Shown piece after piece: positions 20,167 to 28,646 of a DNA stretch of 64,000 bases. The position numbers and the translations under genes were made by a program. Below the pieces are notes generated by a model, which saw only the letters and a list, made by a program, of their open reading frames with translations, did not search any database and was not told the DNA's origin. Origin of the DNA: Streptomyces litmocidini (lineage in GTDB: Bacteria > Actinomycetota > Actinomycetes > Streptomycetales > Streptomycetaceae); the NCBI RefSeq assembly GCF_014649755.1, contig NZ_BMTQ01000003.1, positions 248,001 to 312,000 of the forward strand. Reading direction: 5' to 3'. Numbering within the stretch: the first letter of the stretch is position 1; the number at the start of each line of letters is the position of its first letter.

Positions 20167-20943
20167 TCAGTGGTTGACCGTGGCCGCGTCCAGGAAGGCG
20201 GGGCGTTCCCCGCCCCCGTGCACGAGCAGGCTGGCGCCGGTGACGTAGGCGGCCCTGCCGGAGGCGAGGAAGACGCAGGCGGCGCCGATGTCGGCGGGTT
20301 CGGCGAGCCGGCCGAGCGGTACGGTGCGGCCGACGGAGGCGATGCCGTCCTCGTCCCCGTAGTGCAGGTGGGACAGTTCGGTGCGCACCATGCCGGGGAC
20401 GAGCGTGTTGACCCGGACCAGCGGCGCCCATTCCACGGCCATGGACCGGGCGAGGCTGTCGAGGCCCGCCTTGGCGGCGCCGTAGGCCGCGCTGCCGGGT
20501 GAGGGGCGGGTGCCGCTGACGCTGCCGATCATGATGATGGAACCGCCTCCGCGCTGGAGGCGCATCACCTCGTACGCGGCCAGGGAGGCGGTCAGGGGGG
20601 CGACGAGGTTCAGTTCGACGACCCGGGCCTGTTGCTCGGCGCTTCCGTCGCCGAGCATCCGGAAGGGGGTCCCCCCGGCGTTGTTGACGAGGAGGTCCAG
20701 TCTTCCGTGGTCGTCCCGCACCCGGTCGAAGAAGGCCGTGACGGCGGCCGGGTCGCGCAGGTCGAGGGGGAGGAAGCGGGCCGTGCGCCCGGCCGCTTCG
20801 ACGGGCTCTTCGGGGGCGCGTCGCGCGCAGGTCACGACCTCCGCGCCGGCTTCGAGCAGAGCGCGGACGATTCCGGCGCCGACGCCCCGCGTGCCGCCGG
20901 TGACGACGGCGACGGTTCCCGACAGGTCGATGGTGACTGCCAT
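20167..20943 (-). CDS. SDR oxidoreductase of the HIP module (Rv3549c-like)
   Basis: A 258-residue classical SDR: TGGTRGVGAGI, a short arginine-rich CARRAP cofactor loop suggesting NADP preference, NNAGGTPF and YGAAKAG. It is the first gene of the leftward transcript, 32 nt ahead of the other SDR. Its promoter region carries a KstR2-like box and is shared with echA20, as with Rv3549c/Rv3550 in M. tuberculosis. The role in HIP catabolism is inferred from this synteny. Confidence 0.85.
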   Translation of the reverse strand: MAVTIDLSGTVAVVTGGTRGVGAGIVRALLEAGAEVVTCARRAPEEPVEAAGRTARFLPLDLRDPAAVTAFFDRVRDDHGRLDLLVNNAGGTPFRMLGDGSAEQQARVVELNLVAPLTASLAAYEVMRLQRGGGSIIMIGSVSGTRPSPGSAAYGAAKAGLDSLARSMAVEWAPLVRVNTLVPGMVRTELSHLHYGDEDGIASVGRTVPLGRLAEPADIGAACVFLASGRAAYVTGASLLVHGGGERPAFLDAATVNH

Positions 20944-20986
20944 TGGACACCTCCCGCAGCGTGCGAACCGCTGCTATCTTCCACCT

Positions 20987-21000
20987 AACAAACGTTTGGT
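20987..21000. promoter_or_regulatory. KstR2-like operator between SDR and echA20
   Basis: The 14-mer AACAAACGTTTGGT fits the described KstR2 box A-n-C-A-A-G-n-n-C-T-T-G-n-T with a G-to-A and a matching C-to-T change that preserves the dyad. It lies 22 nt before echA20 and 44 nt before the divergent SDR, so it can control both transcripts. Confidence 0.7.
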
Positions 21001-21021
21001 GGAAAGGTAGCTGATCTGCTC

Positions 21022-21795
21022 ATGGGTGTCTCCACCTCCGCCCCCGACAAGGGCATCGCCGTCGTCACCGTCGACTTCCCCCCGGTCAACGCCCTCCCCG
21101 TACAGGGCTGGTACGACCTCGCCGCGGCGGTGCGCGCCGCCGGTGCCGATCCCGAGGTGCGCTGCGTCGTGCTCACCGCGGAGGGCCGCGGCTTCAACGC
21201 GGGCGTCGACATCAAGGAGATCCGGCGCACGGCCGGGCACGACGCCCTCCTGGGCGCCAACCGCGGCTGTTACGAGGCCTTCGCCGCCGTCTACGACTGC
21301 GCGGTGCCGGTGGTCGCCGCCGTGCACGGCTTCTGCCTCGGCGGCGGCATCGGCCTGGTCGGCAACGCCGACGCGATCGTCGCCTCCGAGGACGCGGCCT
21401 TCGGCCTGCCCGAGCTGGACCGGGGCGCGCTCGGCGCCGCCACGCACCTGGCCCGGCTCGTCCCCCAGCAGCTGATGCGGACCTTGTACTACACCTCGCG
21501 CACGGTCACCGCCGAGGAACTGCACCGGCACGGCTCGGTCTGGCGGGTCGTCCCGCGCGAGCGGCTGCTCGACACGGCGCTCGAACTCGCGCGGGAGATC
21601 GCCGCCAAGGACGGACAGCTGGTCCGGCTCGCCAAGGCCGCGATCAACGGCATCGACCCGGTGGACGTCCACCGCAGCTACCGCTTCGAGCAGGGCTTCA
21701 CCTTCGAGGCCAATCTCAGCGGCGTCGCCGATCGGGTCCGCGACGCCTTCGGCAAGAACGACACCTTCGGCGAGGACGAGGAGCGGCAGTCGTGA
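21022..21795 (+). CDS. echA20: Crotonase-family ring-opening hydrolase of HIP degradation
   Basis: A 257-residue crotonase-fold protein with GRGFNAGVDIKEI and the oxyanion segment HGFCLGGGIGLVGNADAIVA. Placed directly before ipdA-ipdB-ipdC, it matches EchA20, which hydrolytically opens the remaining cyclopentane ring of the HIP-CoA intermediate to give COCHEA-CoA. ATG 21022 follows the KstR2-like box; an AAGG lies some 15 nt upstream. The stop overlaps the ipdA GTG (GTGA), so translation is coupled. The general crotonase assignment is certain; the specific role rests on context. Confidence 0.9.
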   Translation: MGVSTSAPDKGIAVVTVDFPPVNALPVQGWYDLAAAVRAAGADPEVRCVVLTAEGRGFNAGVDIKEIRRTAGHDALLGANRGCYEAFAAVYDCAVPVVAAVHGFCLGGGIGLVGNADAIVASEDAAFGLPELDRGALGAATHLARLVPQQLMRTLYYTSRTVTAEELHRHGSVWRVVPRERLLDTALELAREIAAKDGQLVRLAKAAINGIDPVDVHRSYRFEQGFTFEANLSGVADRVRDAFGKNDTFGEDEERQS

Positions 21796-22658
21796 GCAGG
21801 GACAAGACGATGACCGCCGAGGAGGTCGTGGGCCGGCTCCGGAGCGGGATGACGATCGGCGTCGGCGGCTGGGGCTCGCGCCGCAAGCCGATGGCGCTGG
21901 TGCGGGCGCTGCTGCGGTCCGACGTCACCGACCTGACCGTGGTGTCGTACGGCGGCCCGGACGTCGGGCTGCTCGCCGCGGCCGGGAAGGTCCGCAAGCT
22001 GGTCGCGGCCTTCGCCACGCTCGACTCCGTGCCCCTGGAACCGCACTTCGGCGCGGCCCGGCAGCGCGGCGCCTTCGAGCTGGTGGAACTGGACGAGGCC
22101 ATGCTCATGTGGGGCCTGACGGCCGCCGTGCACCGGCTGCCCTTCATGCCCATCCGGGCCGGACTCGCCTCGGACGTGATGACCGTCAACCCGTCGCTGC
22201 GGACCGTCACGTCCCCGTACGACGACCGCGAGGAACTCGTCGCGGTCCCCGCGCTGCGGCTGGACGCCGCGCTCGTCCACCTCAACCGTGCCGACGCGCA
22301 CGGCAACGGCCAGTACCTGGGACCCGACCCGTACTTCGACGACCTGTTCTGCGAGGCCGCCGACGCCGCGTACGTGTCCTGCGAGCGGATCGTGGAGACC
22401 TCGGAGCTGCTCAAGGACGCGGGCCCCCAGTCGCTGCTGGTCAAGCGGGCCTTCGTCGACGGCGTCGTCGAGGCCCCGAACGGCGCGCACTTCACCTCCT
22501 GCGCGCCGGACCACGACCGGGACGAGGCCTTCCAGCGCGCCTACGTGAAGGCGGCCCGGGACCCGGAGGCCTGGCGGGAGTTCACCGCCCGGTTCCTGTC
22601 CGGCGACGAGGACGCCTACCAGGCCGCGGTCGCGGCGTTCCACGAGGAGGAAGCATGA
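21792..22658 (+). CDS. ipdA: COCHEA-CoA hydrolase, subunit alpha
   Basis: A 288-residue protein of CoA-transferase family I, alpha-type. N-terminal GMTIGVGGWGSRRKPMALVR and YGGPDVGLL match mycobacterial IpdA, and Glu102 in VELDEAML lies where the catalytic Glu of IpdA has been reported. IpdAB opens the last steroid ring by retro-Claisen hydrolysis instead of transferring CoA. The GTG start overlaps echA20 and the stop overlaps ipdB; the subunits are expected to form a heterotetramer. Confidence 0.92.
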   Translation: MSRDKTMTAEEVVGRLRSGMTIGVGGWGSRRKPMALVRALLRSDVTDLTVVSYGGPDVGLLAAAGKVRKLVAAFATLDSVPLEPHFGAARQRGAFELVELDEAMLMWGLTAAVHRLPFMPIRAGLASDVMTVNPSLRTVTSPYDDREELVAVPALRLDAALVHLNRADAHGNGQYLGPDPYFDDLFCEAADAAYVSCERIVETSELLKDAGPQSLLVKRAFVDGVVEAPNGAHFTSCAPDHDRDEAFQRAYVKAARDPEAWREFTARFLSGDEDAYQAAVAAFHEEEA

Positions 22659-23428
22659 GCGGCACCGACACCCCCGCGACGGCCACGCGGGCCGAGTACT
22701 GCGTCGTCGCCTGCGCCGAGGCCTGGCGGGACGCCGGCGAGGTCCTGGCCAGTCCCATGGGCACCGTCCCGACGATCGGCGCCCGCCTCGCGAAGCTCAC
22801 CTTCGCCCCCGACCTGCTGCTGACCGACGGGGAGGCGCTGCTCATCGCCGACGTCCCGGCGGTGGGCGCCGCGCCGCGGGTGGTGGAGGGCTGGCTGCCG
22901 TACCGCCAGCACCTGGCCATGGTCGCCACCGGGCGCCGGCACGTGATGATGGGCGCGAGCCAGCTCGACCGGTACGGCAACCAGAACATCAGCTGCATCG
23001 GCGACTGGGCGAGGCCGAGGCGCCAGCTCCTCGGCGTGCGCGGCGCTCCCGTCAACACCCTGAACAACCCGACCAGTTACTGGGTGCCCAAGCACTCGAC
23101 ACGCGTCTTCGTCGAGCGGGTCGACATGGTCTGCGGCGTCGGCTACGACCGGGCCGCCGCGGCCGGCCCCTCGGCGACCCGCTACCACCGCCTCCCGGAC
23201 GTCATCAGCGACCTGGGCGTCTTCGACTTCGAGACCCCGGACCGCACCATGCGGCTGCGCTCGCTGCACCCCGGCGTCACGGTCGAGGAGGTCGGGGAGG
23301 CCACCGGCTTCGCGCTGACCGTCCCCGACGAGGTGCCGTACACCCGTGAGCCCACCGCCGAGGAACTCCGTCTGATCCGCGGGGAGATCGACCCGAAGGG
23401 GCTGCGCGACCGGGAGGTCCCCTCATGA
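22655..23428 (+). CDS. ipdB: COCHEA-CoA hydrolase, subunit beta
   Basis: A 257-residue CoA-transferase-like beta subunit: YCVVACAEAWRDAGEVLASPMG, GARLAKLTFAPDLLLTDG, GASQLDRYGNQNIS and PTSYWVPKHS, all IpdB-like. ATG 22655 has GAGGAGGAAGC upstream and overlaps the ipdA stop. With IpdA it completes the ring-opening enzyme. The stop overlaps the ipdC start (ATGA). Confidence 0.92.
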   Translation: MSGTDTPATATRAEYCVVACAEAWRDAGEVLASPMGTVPTIGARLAKLTFAPDLLLTDGEALLIADVPAVGAAPRVVEGWLPYRQHLAMVATGRRHVMMGASQLDRYGNQNISCIGDWARPRRQLLGVRGAPVNTLNNPTSYWVPKHSTRVFVERVDMVCGVGYDRAAAAGPSATRYHRLPDVISDLGVFDFETPDRTMRLRSLHPGVTVEEVGEATGFALTVPDEVPYTREPTAEELRLIRGEIDPKGLRDREVPS

Positions 23429-24489
23429 GCGACGTCACGATCGCCACGCCGCTCACCGAACTCGTCGGGGTCCGGCACCCCGTCGTGCAGACCGGCATGG
23501 GATGGGTGGCCGGTCCCCGCCTGGTCTCGGCCACCGCGAACGCCGGCGCGCTCGGGATCCTGGCCTCGGCGACGATGGGCGTCGACCGGCTCCGCTCCGC
23601 GGTGCGCGAGGTGAAGTCCCGTACGGACGCGCCCTTCGGCGTGAACCTGCGGGCGGACGCCGGGGACGCGGGCGAGCGCGTGCGGGTCATCATCGACGAG
23701 GGCGTGAAGGTCGCCTCGTTCGCGCTCGCGCCGTCCCGCGAGCTGATCGCCCGGCTCAAGGACGCGGGCGTCGTCGTCATCCCGTCCATCGGGGCCAGGC
23801 GGCACGCCGAGAAGGTCGCCGCGTGGGGCGCCGACGCGGTGATCGTGCAGGGCGGGGAGGGCGGCGGCCACACCGGCAGCGTCGCCACCACCGTCCTGCT
23901 CCCGCAGGTCGTGGACGCCGTGGACATCCCGGTCGTCGCGGCCGGCGGCTTCCACGACGGGCGCGGCCTGGTCGCCGCCCTGGCGTACGGCGCGGCCGGC
24001 GTCGCCATGGGCACCCGCTTCCTGCTCACCTCCGACAGCACGGTCCCCGACGCGGTGAAGGCCCGCTACCTCGCCGCGGCGGTCACGGACGTCACGGTCA
24101 CCACGAAGGTGGACGGTCTGCCGCACCGGATGCTGCGCACGGAGCTCGTCGACGCGCTGGAGCGCTCGGGCCGGGCCGCCTCGCTGCTGCGGGCGGTCCG
24201 GCACGCCGCGGCCTTCCGGCGCGATTCCGGCATGGGCTGGGCGCAGATGGTCCGGGACGGCCTGGCGATGAGGCACGGCAAGGACCTGACGTGGAGCCAG
24301 GTCCTGCTGGCCGCCAACACCCCGATGCTGCTCAAGGCGTCCATGGTCGAGGGCCGTACCGATCTGGGCGTGATGGCCTCCGGTCAGGTCGCGGGGCTGA
24401 TCGACGACCTGCCGTCCTGCGCCGAGCTCGTCGACCGGCTGATGGCCGAGGCACGGGCGGCACTGGGCTCCCTGCCCCTCGCGGACTGA
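23425..24489 (+). CDS. ipdC: Flavin-dependent oxidoreductase of HIP degradation
   Basis: A 354-residue TIM-barrel FMN protein of the nitronate monooxygenase/2-nitropropane dioxygenase family. It shows HPVVQTGMGWVAGPRLV, GILASATMG and the phosphate-binding GGEGGGHTG, followed by AAGGFHDGRG. In the ipd operon of mycobacteria and rhodococci IpdC is needed to dehydrogenate the hydroxylated HIC-CoA intermediate before ring hydrolysis. It is the last gene of echA20-ipdABC and is followed 12 nt later by a strong hairpin. Confidence 0.92.
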   Translation: MSDVTIATPLTELVGVRHPVVQTGMGWVAGPRLVSATANAGALGILASATMGVDRLRSAVREVKSRTDAPFGVNLRADAGDAGERVRVIIDEGVKVASFALAPSRELIARLKDAGVVVIPSIGARRHAEKVAAWGADAVIVQGGEGGGHTGSVATTVLLPQVVDAVDIPVVAAGGFHDGRGLVAALAYGAAGVAMGTRFLLTSDSTVPDAVKARYLAAAVTDVTVTTKVDGLPHRMLRTELVDALERSGRAASLLRAVRHAAAFRRDSGMGWAQMVRDGLAMRHGKDLTWSQVLLAANTPMLLKASMVEGRTDLGVMASGQVAGLIDDLPSCAELVDRLMAEARAALGSLPLAD

Positions 24490-24500
24490 CCGGTCGCACG

Positions 24501-24536
24501 CGTGTCCGCCGGGGTGCCTTCACCCCGGCGGACACG
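24501..24536 (+). terminator. Terminator after ipdC
   Basis: Perfect 16-bp arms (24501-24516, 24521-24536) with a 4-nt loop (cctt), beginning 12 nt after the ipdC stop and followed by a short T/C-rich stretch. It ends the echA20-ipdABC transcript. Confidence 0.88.
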
Positions 24537-24581
24537 TCTCTCGACCGCGACTTCTCCGCACCTCCTCCGAGCGGAACCCCC

Positions 24582-24886
24582 ATGCCGATCCAGCGGCTGA
24601 ACCACGCCGTCCTCTTCGTCTCCGACCTGGAGCGCAGCCCCGCCTTCCACCGCGACGCCTCCACCGAGGCCCTCTGCGCCCGGGATCCGGACGGCATCGA
24701 GTGCGAGGTGCGCCGGCCGGTCCCCGACGCGGCCGTCACCGGGGAGCTCCCGGCGATGACCTCGCCCGCCCGCTCGACGTCGACGCCGAGATCGCGGTGA
24801 CCGGTGCGGGGACCCCCGGCGGTCCCCGCACCGGTCACGCCGTGCGGCGCGAGCTCTTCACCGGTGGCGTCACAGACGCTCGATGA
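24582..24886 (+). pseudogene. Degraded VOC (glyoxalase-like) gene
   Basis: The frame from ATG 24582 reads MPIQRLNHAVLFVSDLERS..FHRD, the start of a VOC-superfamily protein. It then jumps directly to ARDPDGIECEVRRPVP, which belongs near the C-terminus, so the middle of the domain (about 60-70 residues) is missing. A later +2 frame carries DVDAEIAVTG..TPGGPRTGHAVRREL, the expected family C-terminus, so there is also a frameshift near 24770. The final bases overlap the 3' end of convergent fadA6. It is a clear remnant, not expressed as a whole domain. Confidence 0.75.
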
Positions 24887-26027
24887 TCGTCACGTTGGCC
24901 TGGCCACCGCCCTCGCACATCGTCTGGAGGCCGTAGCGGCCGCCGGTGCGCTCCAGTTCGTGCAGGAGGGTGGTCGTCAGCTTGGTGCCGGTGGCGCCGA
25001 GCGGGTGGCCGAGGGCGATGGCGCCTCCGTTGACGTTGACCTTCTCCGGGTCGGCGCCGGTCTCCTTCAGCCAGGCGAGGACGACCGGGGCGAAGGCCTC
25101 GTTGATCTCCACCAGGTCGATGTCGTCGAGCGTCATCCCTGCCTTCTTCAGCGCGTACGCCGTCGCCGGGATCGGGGCCGACAGCATCCGGATCGGGTCC
25201 TCGCCCCGGACGGACAGGTGGTGGACGCGGGCGCGCGGGGTGAGGCCGTGTTCCCGTACGGCGCGCTCCGAGGCGATCAGCATCGCCGAGGCCCCGTCGG
25301 AGACCTGAGAGGAGACCGCGGCGGTCAGCCGGCCGCCGTCGACCAGCGGCTTCAGACCGGCCATCTTCTCCAGGGTGGTGTCGCGGCGCGGGCCCTCGTC
25401 GGTGGTGACGTCGCCGTGGGGGACGATCTCGCGGTCGAAGCGGCCCTCGTCGATGGCGCGGGCGGCCCGCTGGTGTGAGCGGAGGGCGAACTCCTCCATG
25501 TCCCGGCGGGAGATGTCCCACTTGGCGGCGATGAGCTCGGCGCCGTGGAACTGGTTGACGGGCCGGTCGCCGTAGCGGGCGCGCCAGCCCGCGGAGCCGG
25601 CGTACGGGCCCTCGGTCAGGCCGAGCGGGTCGGCGGCCTGACGGCTGGCGAAGGCGATGGGGATCATCGACATGTTCTGCACGCCGCCCGCGACCACCAG
25701 GTCCTGGGTGCCGGACAGGACGCCCTGGGCGGCGAAGTGCAGGGCCTGCTGGGAGGAGCCGCACTGCCGGTCCACGGTCGTGCCGGGCACCTCCTCGGGC
25801 AGTCCGGCGGCCAGCCAGCAGGTGCGGGCTATGTCGCCGGCCTGCGGGCCGACGGTGTCCAGGCAGCCGAAGACGACGTCCTCGACGGCGGCGGGGTCGG
25901 CCCCCGAGCGCTCCATCAGCGCCTTGAGGACGTGCGCCCCGAGGTCGGCCGGATGGACGGCGGACAGTCCGCCGCCCCGCCGCCCGACCGGGGTGCGTAC
26001 CGCTTCGACGATGTAGGCCTCGGCCAT
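24870..26027 (-). CDS. fadA6: Thiolase of C/D-ring catabolism
   Basis: A 385-residue thiolase. The nucleophile is Cys89 (DRQCGSSQQAL), the His is in GHPLGATG (His341) and the second Cys is Cys371 (MCEGGGQAN); NEAFAPVVL is also present. FadA6 cleaves a beta-ketoacyl-CoA late in HIP breakdown. ATG 26027 has AAGGAGTG 5 nt upstream. It is the last gene of the leftward fadE30-ipdF-kstR2-fadA6 transcript, 20 nt after the regulator. Confidence 0.92.
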   Translation of the reverse strand: MAEAYIVEAVRTPVGRRGGGLSAVHPADLGAHVLKALMERSGADPAAVEDVVFGCLDTVGPQAGDIARTCWLAAGLPEEVPGTTVDRQCGSSQQALHFAAQGVLSGTQDLVVAGGVQNMSMIPIAFASRQAADPLGLTEGPYAGSAGWRARYGDRPVNQFHGAELIAAKWDISRRDMEEFALRSHQRAARAIDEGRFDREIVPHGDVTTDEGPRRDTTLEKMAGLKPLVDGGRLTAAVSSQVSDGASAMLIASERAVREHGLTPRARVHHLSVRGEDPIRMLSAPIPATAYALKKAGMTLDDIDLVEINEAFAPVVLAWLKETGADPEKVNVNGGAIALGHPLGATGTKLTTTLLHELERTGGRYGLQTMCEGGGQANVTIIERL

Positions 26028-26047
26028 GGTCACTCCTTGTGCGTGTG

Positions 26048-26653
26048 TCATTCGTGTGTCCGGTGTCCGTCCCGGAGGGCGACGCCCTCCAGCACCGTCG
26101 ACAGGTACTGGCGGGCGATCTCCTCCGGGCTGTGCTGTCCGCCCGGCCGGTACCAGGACGCGGCGACCCAGACGGTGTCGCGCACGAAGCGGTAGGTGAG
26201 CCGGACGTCGAGGTCGGTGCGGAAGGCCCCGGTGGCCACGCCGCGCTCCAGGGTCCTGAGCCAGGCCTCCTCGAACCTCCGCCGGGAGCCGGCGAGATAG
26301 CCGAAGCGCGGCTGCTCCCGCAGGTGCCCGGACTCCTTCTGGTAGATGGCGACGGCGGCGCGGTGCCGGTCGATCTCCCGGAACGATTCGGTGACGAGGG
26401 CCTCCAGGGTCTCCCGGGGCCCGAGGAGCGCGGCGAGCACGGCGTCGTACCGGACCCACAGCTCGTCCAGGAAGGCGCGGAGGATCTCGTCGAGCATCGA
26501 CTCCTTGGAGTCGAAGTGGTGGTAGAGGCTGCCGGCGAGCAGGCCGGCCGCGTCGGCGATGCGGCGGACCGTGGTGGCGTCGTACCCCTGGGCGGCGAAG
26601 ACCTCGGCCGCCGTGTCCAGGATCTCGCGGCGCCGCTCCGGCGCCGGTCTCAC
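26048..26653 (-). CDS. kstR2: TetR-family regulator, KstR2-like
   Basis: A 201-residue TetR protein. The N-terminal HTH has REILDTAAEVFAAQGYDATTV, RRIADAAGLLAGSLYHHF and DSKESML. The C-terminal ligand domain includes IYQKESGHLREQPRF. It is encoded between fadA6 and ipdF exactly as KstR2 is in mycobacteria, and KstR2-like boxes lie in the two divergent promoters of this module. KstR2 represses HIP-catabolic genes and is released by HIP-CoA. The GTG at 26653 overlaps the ipdF stop (GTGA). Confidence 0.88.
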   Translation of the reverse strand: MRPAPERRREILDTAAEVFAAQGYDATTVRRIADAAGLLAGSLYHHFDSKESMLDEILRAFLDELWVRYDAVLAALLGPRETLEALVTESFREIDRHRAAVAIYQKESGHLREQPRFGYLAGSRRRFEEAWLRTLERGVATGAFRTDLDVRLTYRFVRDTVWVAASWYRPGGQHSPEEIARQYLSTVLEGVALRDGHRTHE

Positions 26654-27438
26654 GGGTGCTGGCTGCTGACGGAGAGGACCTCCCCCGTCAGGTACGAGGA
26701 GTAGCCGCTGGCCAGGAAGACGATCACGTTGGCCACCTCCCAGGGTTCGGCGTGGCGTCCGAAGGCCTCTCGGGAGGTGAGTTCCTCCAGGAGTTCGGGG
26801 GTGGTGACCTTCACCAGGTGCGGGTGCATGGCCAGGCTCGGGGAGACGGCGTTGACGCGCACGCCGTACTCGGCGGCCTCCAGGGCGGCGCAACGGGTGA
26901 GCGCCATCACGCCGGCCTTGGCGGCGGCGTAGTGGGCCTGTCCCTTCTGGGCCCGCCAGCCGATCACCGAGGCGTTGTTGACGACGACGCCCCCGGCGCC
27001 CCCGGCCTTCATCCGGCGCAGTGCGGCGCGGGTGCAGCGGAAGGTGCCGTCGAGGGTGACGCCGAGGACCTCGTCCCACTGCGCGTCGGTCATGTCGACG
27101 AGGTCGGCGGTGCCGCCGAGGCCCGCGTTGTTGACGACGACGTCGAGGCGCCCGTGGCGTTCCGCTGCGAGGTCGAACAGGGCGGCGACCTGGGTCTCGT
27201 CGGTGACGTCGCAGGGCAGGGCGGCGACGCGGTCGGCGCCGAACTCCGCGGCCAGTTCGGCCTCGGTCTCCTTCAGGCGGCGGGCGTGGGCGTCCGAGAC
27301 GACGACCCGCGCGCCCTCCTCCAGGAGTCGTCTGGCGGTCGCGCCGCCGATTCCGGCGCCGGCCGCGGCGGTGACGACGGCGCCGCGTCCGGCGAGCAGG
27401 CCGTGGCCCGGCACGTAGGGGGGTGGTGCGCCGGTCAT
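26650..27438 (-). CDS. ipdF: Hydroxy-HIP-CoA dehydrogenase (SDR)
   Basis: A 262-residue SDR with an unusual cofactor loop, TAAAGAGIGGATARRL, preceded by the PGHGLLAGRGAVVTA segment characteristic of IpdF. NNAGLGGTADLVDM and YAAAKAGVMAL give the active site, and the terminus SVSSQHP replaces the common DGG ending. IpdF oxidises the 5-hydroxyl of hydroxy-HIP-CoA to the ketone. Start and stop overlap fadE30 and kstR2 respectively, so the four genes form one coupled unit. Confidence 0.9.
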   Translation of the reverse strand: MTGAPPPYVPGHGLLAGRGAVVTAAAGAGIGGATARRLLEEGARVVVSDAHARRLKETEAELAAEFGADRVAALPCDVTDETQVAALFDLAAERHGRLDVVVNNAGLGGTADLVDMTDAQWDEVLGVTLDGTFRCTRAALRRMKAGGAGGVVVNNASVIGWRAQKGQAHYAAAKAGVMALTRCAALEAAEYGVRVNAVSPSLAMHPHLVKVTTPELLEELTSREAFGRHAEPWEVANVIVFLASGYSSYLTGEVLSVSSQHP

Positions 27439-28601
27439 GGGCGGGCCTCCTTGGGCAGGCCGAGGACGCGCTCGGCGATGATGTTCCGCTGGATCTCGTT
27501 GGAGCCGGCGTAGAGGGTGTCGGAGCGGGAGAAGAGGTAGAGCCGCTGCCAGTCGGTGAGGTCGTACGGTTCGCCGTCGGCCAGCATCCCGGCGGCGCCG
27601 CAGACGTCCATGGCGAGTTCGCCGAGTTCCCGGTGCCAGGTGGCCCAGAAGATCTTCCCGATGGAGGCCTCGGGGCCGGGGGCTCCGGCGGCGACGCCGT
27701 CGAGCATGCGCAGGGCGTTGAACCGGATGGTCTCCAGGCCGATCCAGGCGCGGGCGACGCGGTCGCGGATCAACGGGTCGGCGGCGGCGCCGTTGCGCTT
27801 GGCCAGTGCGACGACGGCTTCCAGTTCGCGGCGGAAGCCGACCTGCTGGCCGAGGGTGGAGACGCCCCGCTCGAAGCCGAGGGTGGCCATGGCCACCCGC
27901 CAGCCGTCGCCGGGGGCGCCGACGACGTGGGAGGCGTGGGTGCGGGCCCCGTCGAAGAAGACCTCGTTGAACTCGGAGGTGCCGGTCAGCTGGACGATGG
28001 GCCTGATCTCGACGCCGGGCCGGTCCAGGGGGACGAGCAGGTAGGACAGGCCGTGGTGGCGGGTGGATCCGGGTTCGGTGCGGGCGAGGACGAAGCACCA
28101 GTCGGCCTCGTGCGCGAGTGAGGTCCAGACCTTCTGTCCGGTGACCACCCAGTCCTCGCCGTCCCGTTCGGCGCGGGTGCGCACGTTGGCCAGGTCCGAG
28201 CCGGCGTCCGGTTCGGAGTAGCCCTGGCACCACTGCTCCTCGACGCTGACGATCTTCGGCAGGAAGCGCTTCCGCTGTTCGGGGGTGCCGAAGGCGATGA
28301 GGGTGGGTCCCAGGAGCTGTTCGCCGATGTGGCTGACGCGGGCGGGGGCGTCGGCGAGGGCGTACTCCTCGTGGAAGGCGACCTGCTGTTCCAGGGTGGC
28401 GCCCCGGCCGCCGTACTCCTCGGGCCAGCCGACGCAGGTCCATCCCGCCGCGGCCATGTGCCGCTCCCAGGCGAGGCGTTCGGCGTGTGCCTCGTGTTCC
28501 CGTCCGGGGCCGCCGCGCCCGCGCAGGGCGGCGAACTCGCCCGTGAGGTTGGCGCTCAGCCAGCCGCGGACCTCTCTGCGGAACTCCTCGACGTCGTTCA
28601 T
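27435..28601 (-). CDS. fadE30: Acyl-CoA dehydrogenase of HIP-CoA side chain
   Basis: A 388-residue acyl-CoA dehydrogenase: FAD-contact motifs WCQGYSEPDAGSDLA and QKVWTSLAHEADWCFVLART, and C-terminal YAGSNEIQRNIIAERVLGLP. In M. tuberculosis FadE30 desaturates the propionyl-CoA chain of HIP-CoA and lies next to ipdF, as here. ATG 28601 starts 17 nt from the KstR2-like box shared with the divergent enoyl-CoA hydratase. Confidence 0.9.
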   Translation of the reverse strand: MNDVEEFRREVRGWLSANLTGEFAALRGRGGPGREHEAHAERLAWERHMAAAGWTCVGWPEEYGGRGATLEQQVAFHEEYALADAPARVSHIGEQLLGPTLIAFGTPEQRKRFLPKIVSVEEQWCQGYSEPDAGSDLANVRTRAERDGEDWVVTGQKVWTSLAHEADWCFVLARTEPGSTRHHGLSYLLVPLDRPGVEIRPIVQLTGTSEFNEVFFDGARTHASHVVGAPGDGWRVAMATLGFERGVSTLGQQVGFRRELEAVVALAKRNGAAADPLIRDRVARAWIGLETIRFNALRMLDGVAAGAPGPEASIGKIFWATWHRELGELAMDVCGAAGMLADGEPYDLTDWQRLYLFSRSDTLYAGSNEIQRNIIAERVLGLPKEARP

Positions 28602-28617
28602 GGCCGTACGTTAACCT

Positions 28618-28631
28618 ACCAAACACTTGTT
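28618..28631. promoter_or_regulatory. KstR2-like operator between fadE30 and enoyl-CoA hydratase
   Basis: ACCAAACACTTGTT fits the KstR2 consensus A-n-C-A-A-G-n-n-C-T-T-G-n-T with one mismatch and is embedded in a longer imperfect dyad, CCTACC...TTAGG (28615-28634). It lies in the 45-nt gap between two divergent starts and can repress both. Confidence 0.75.
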
Positions 28632-28646
28632 AGGGAAGGAGGGCGG

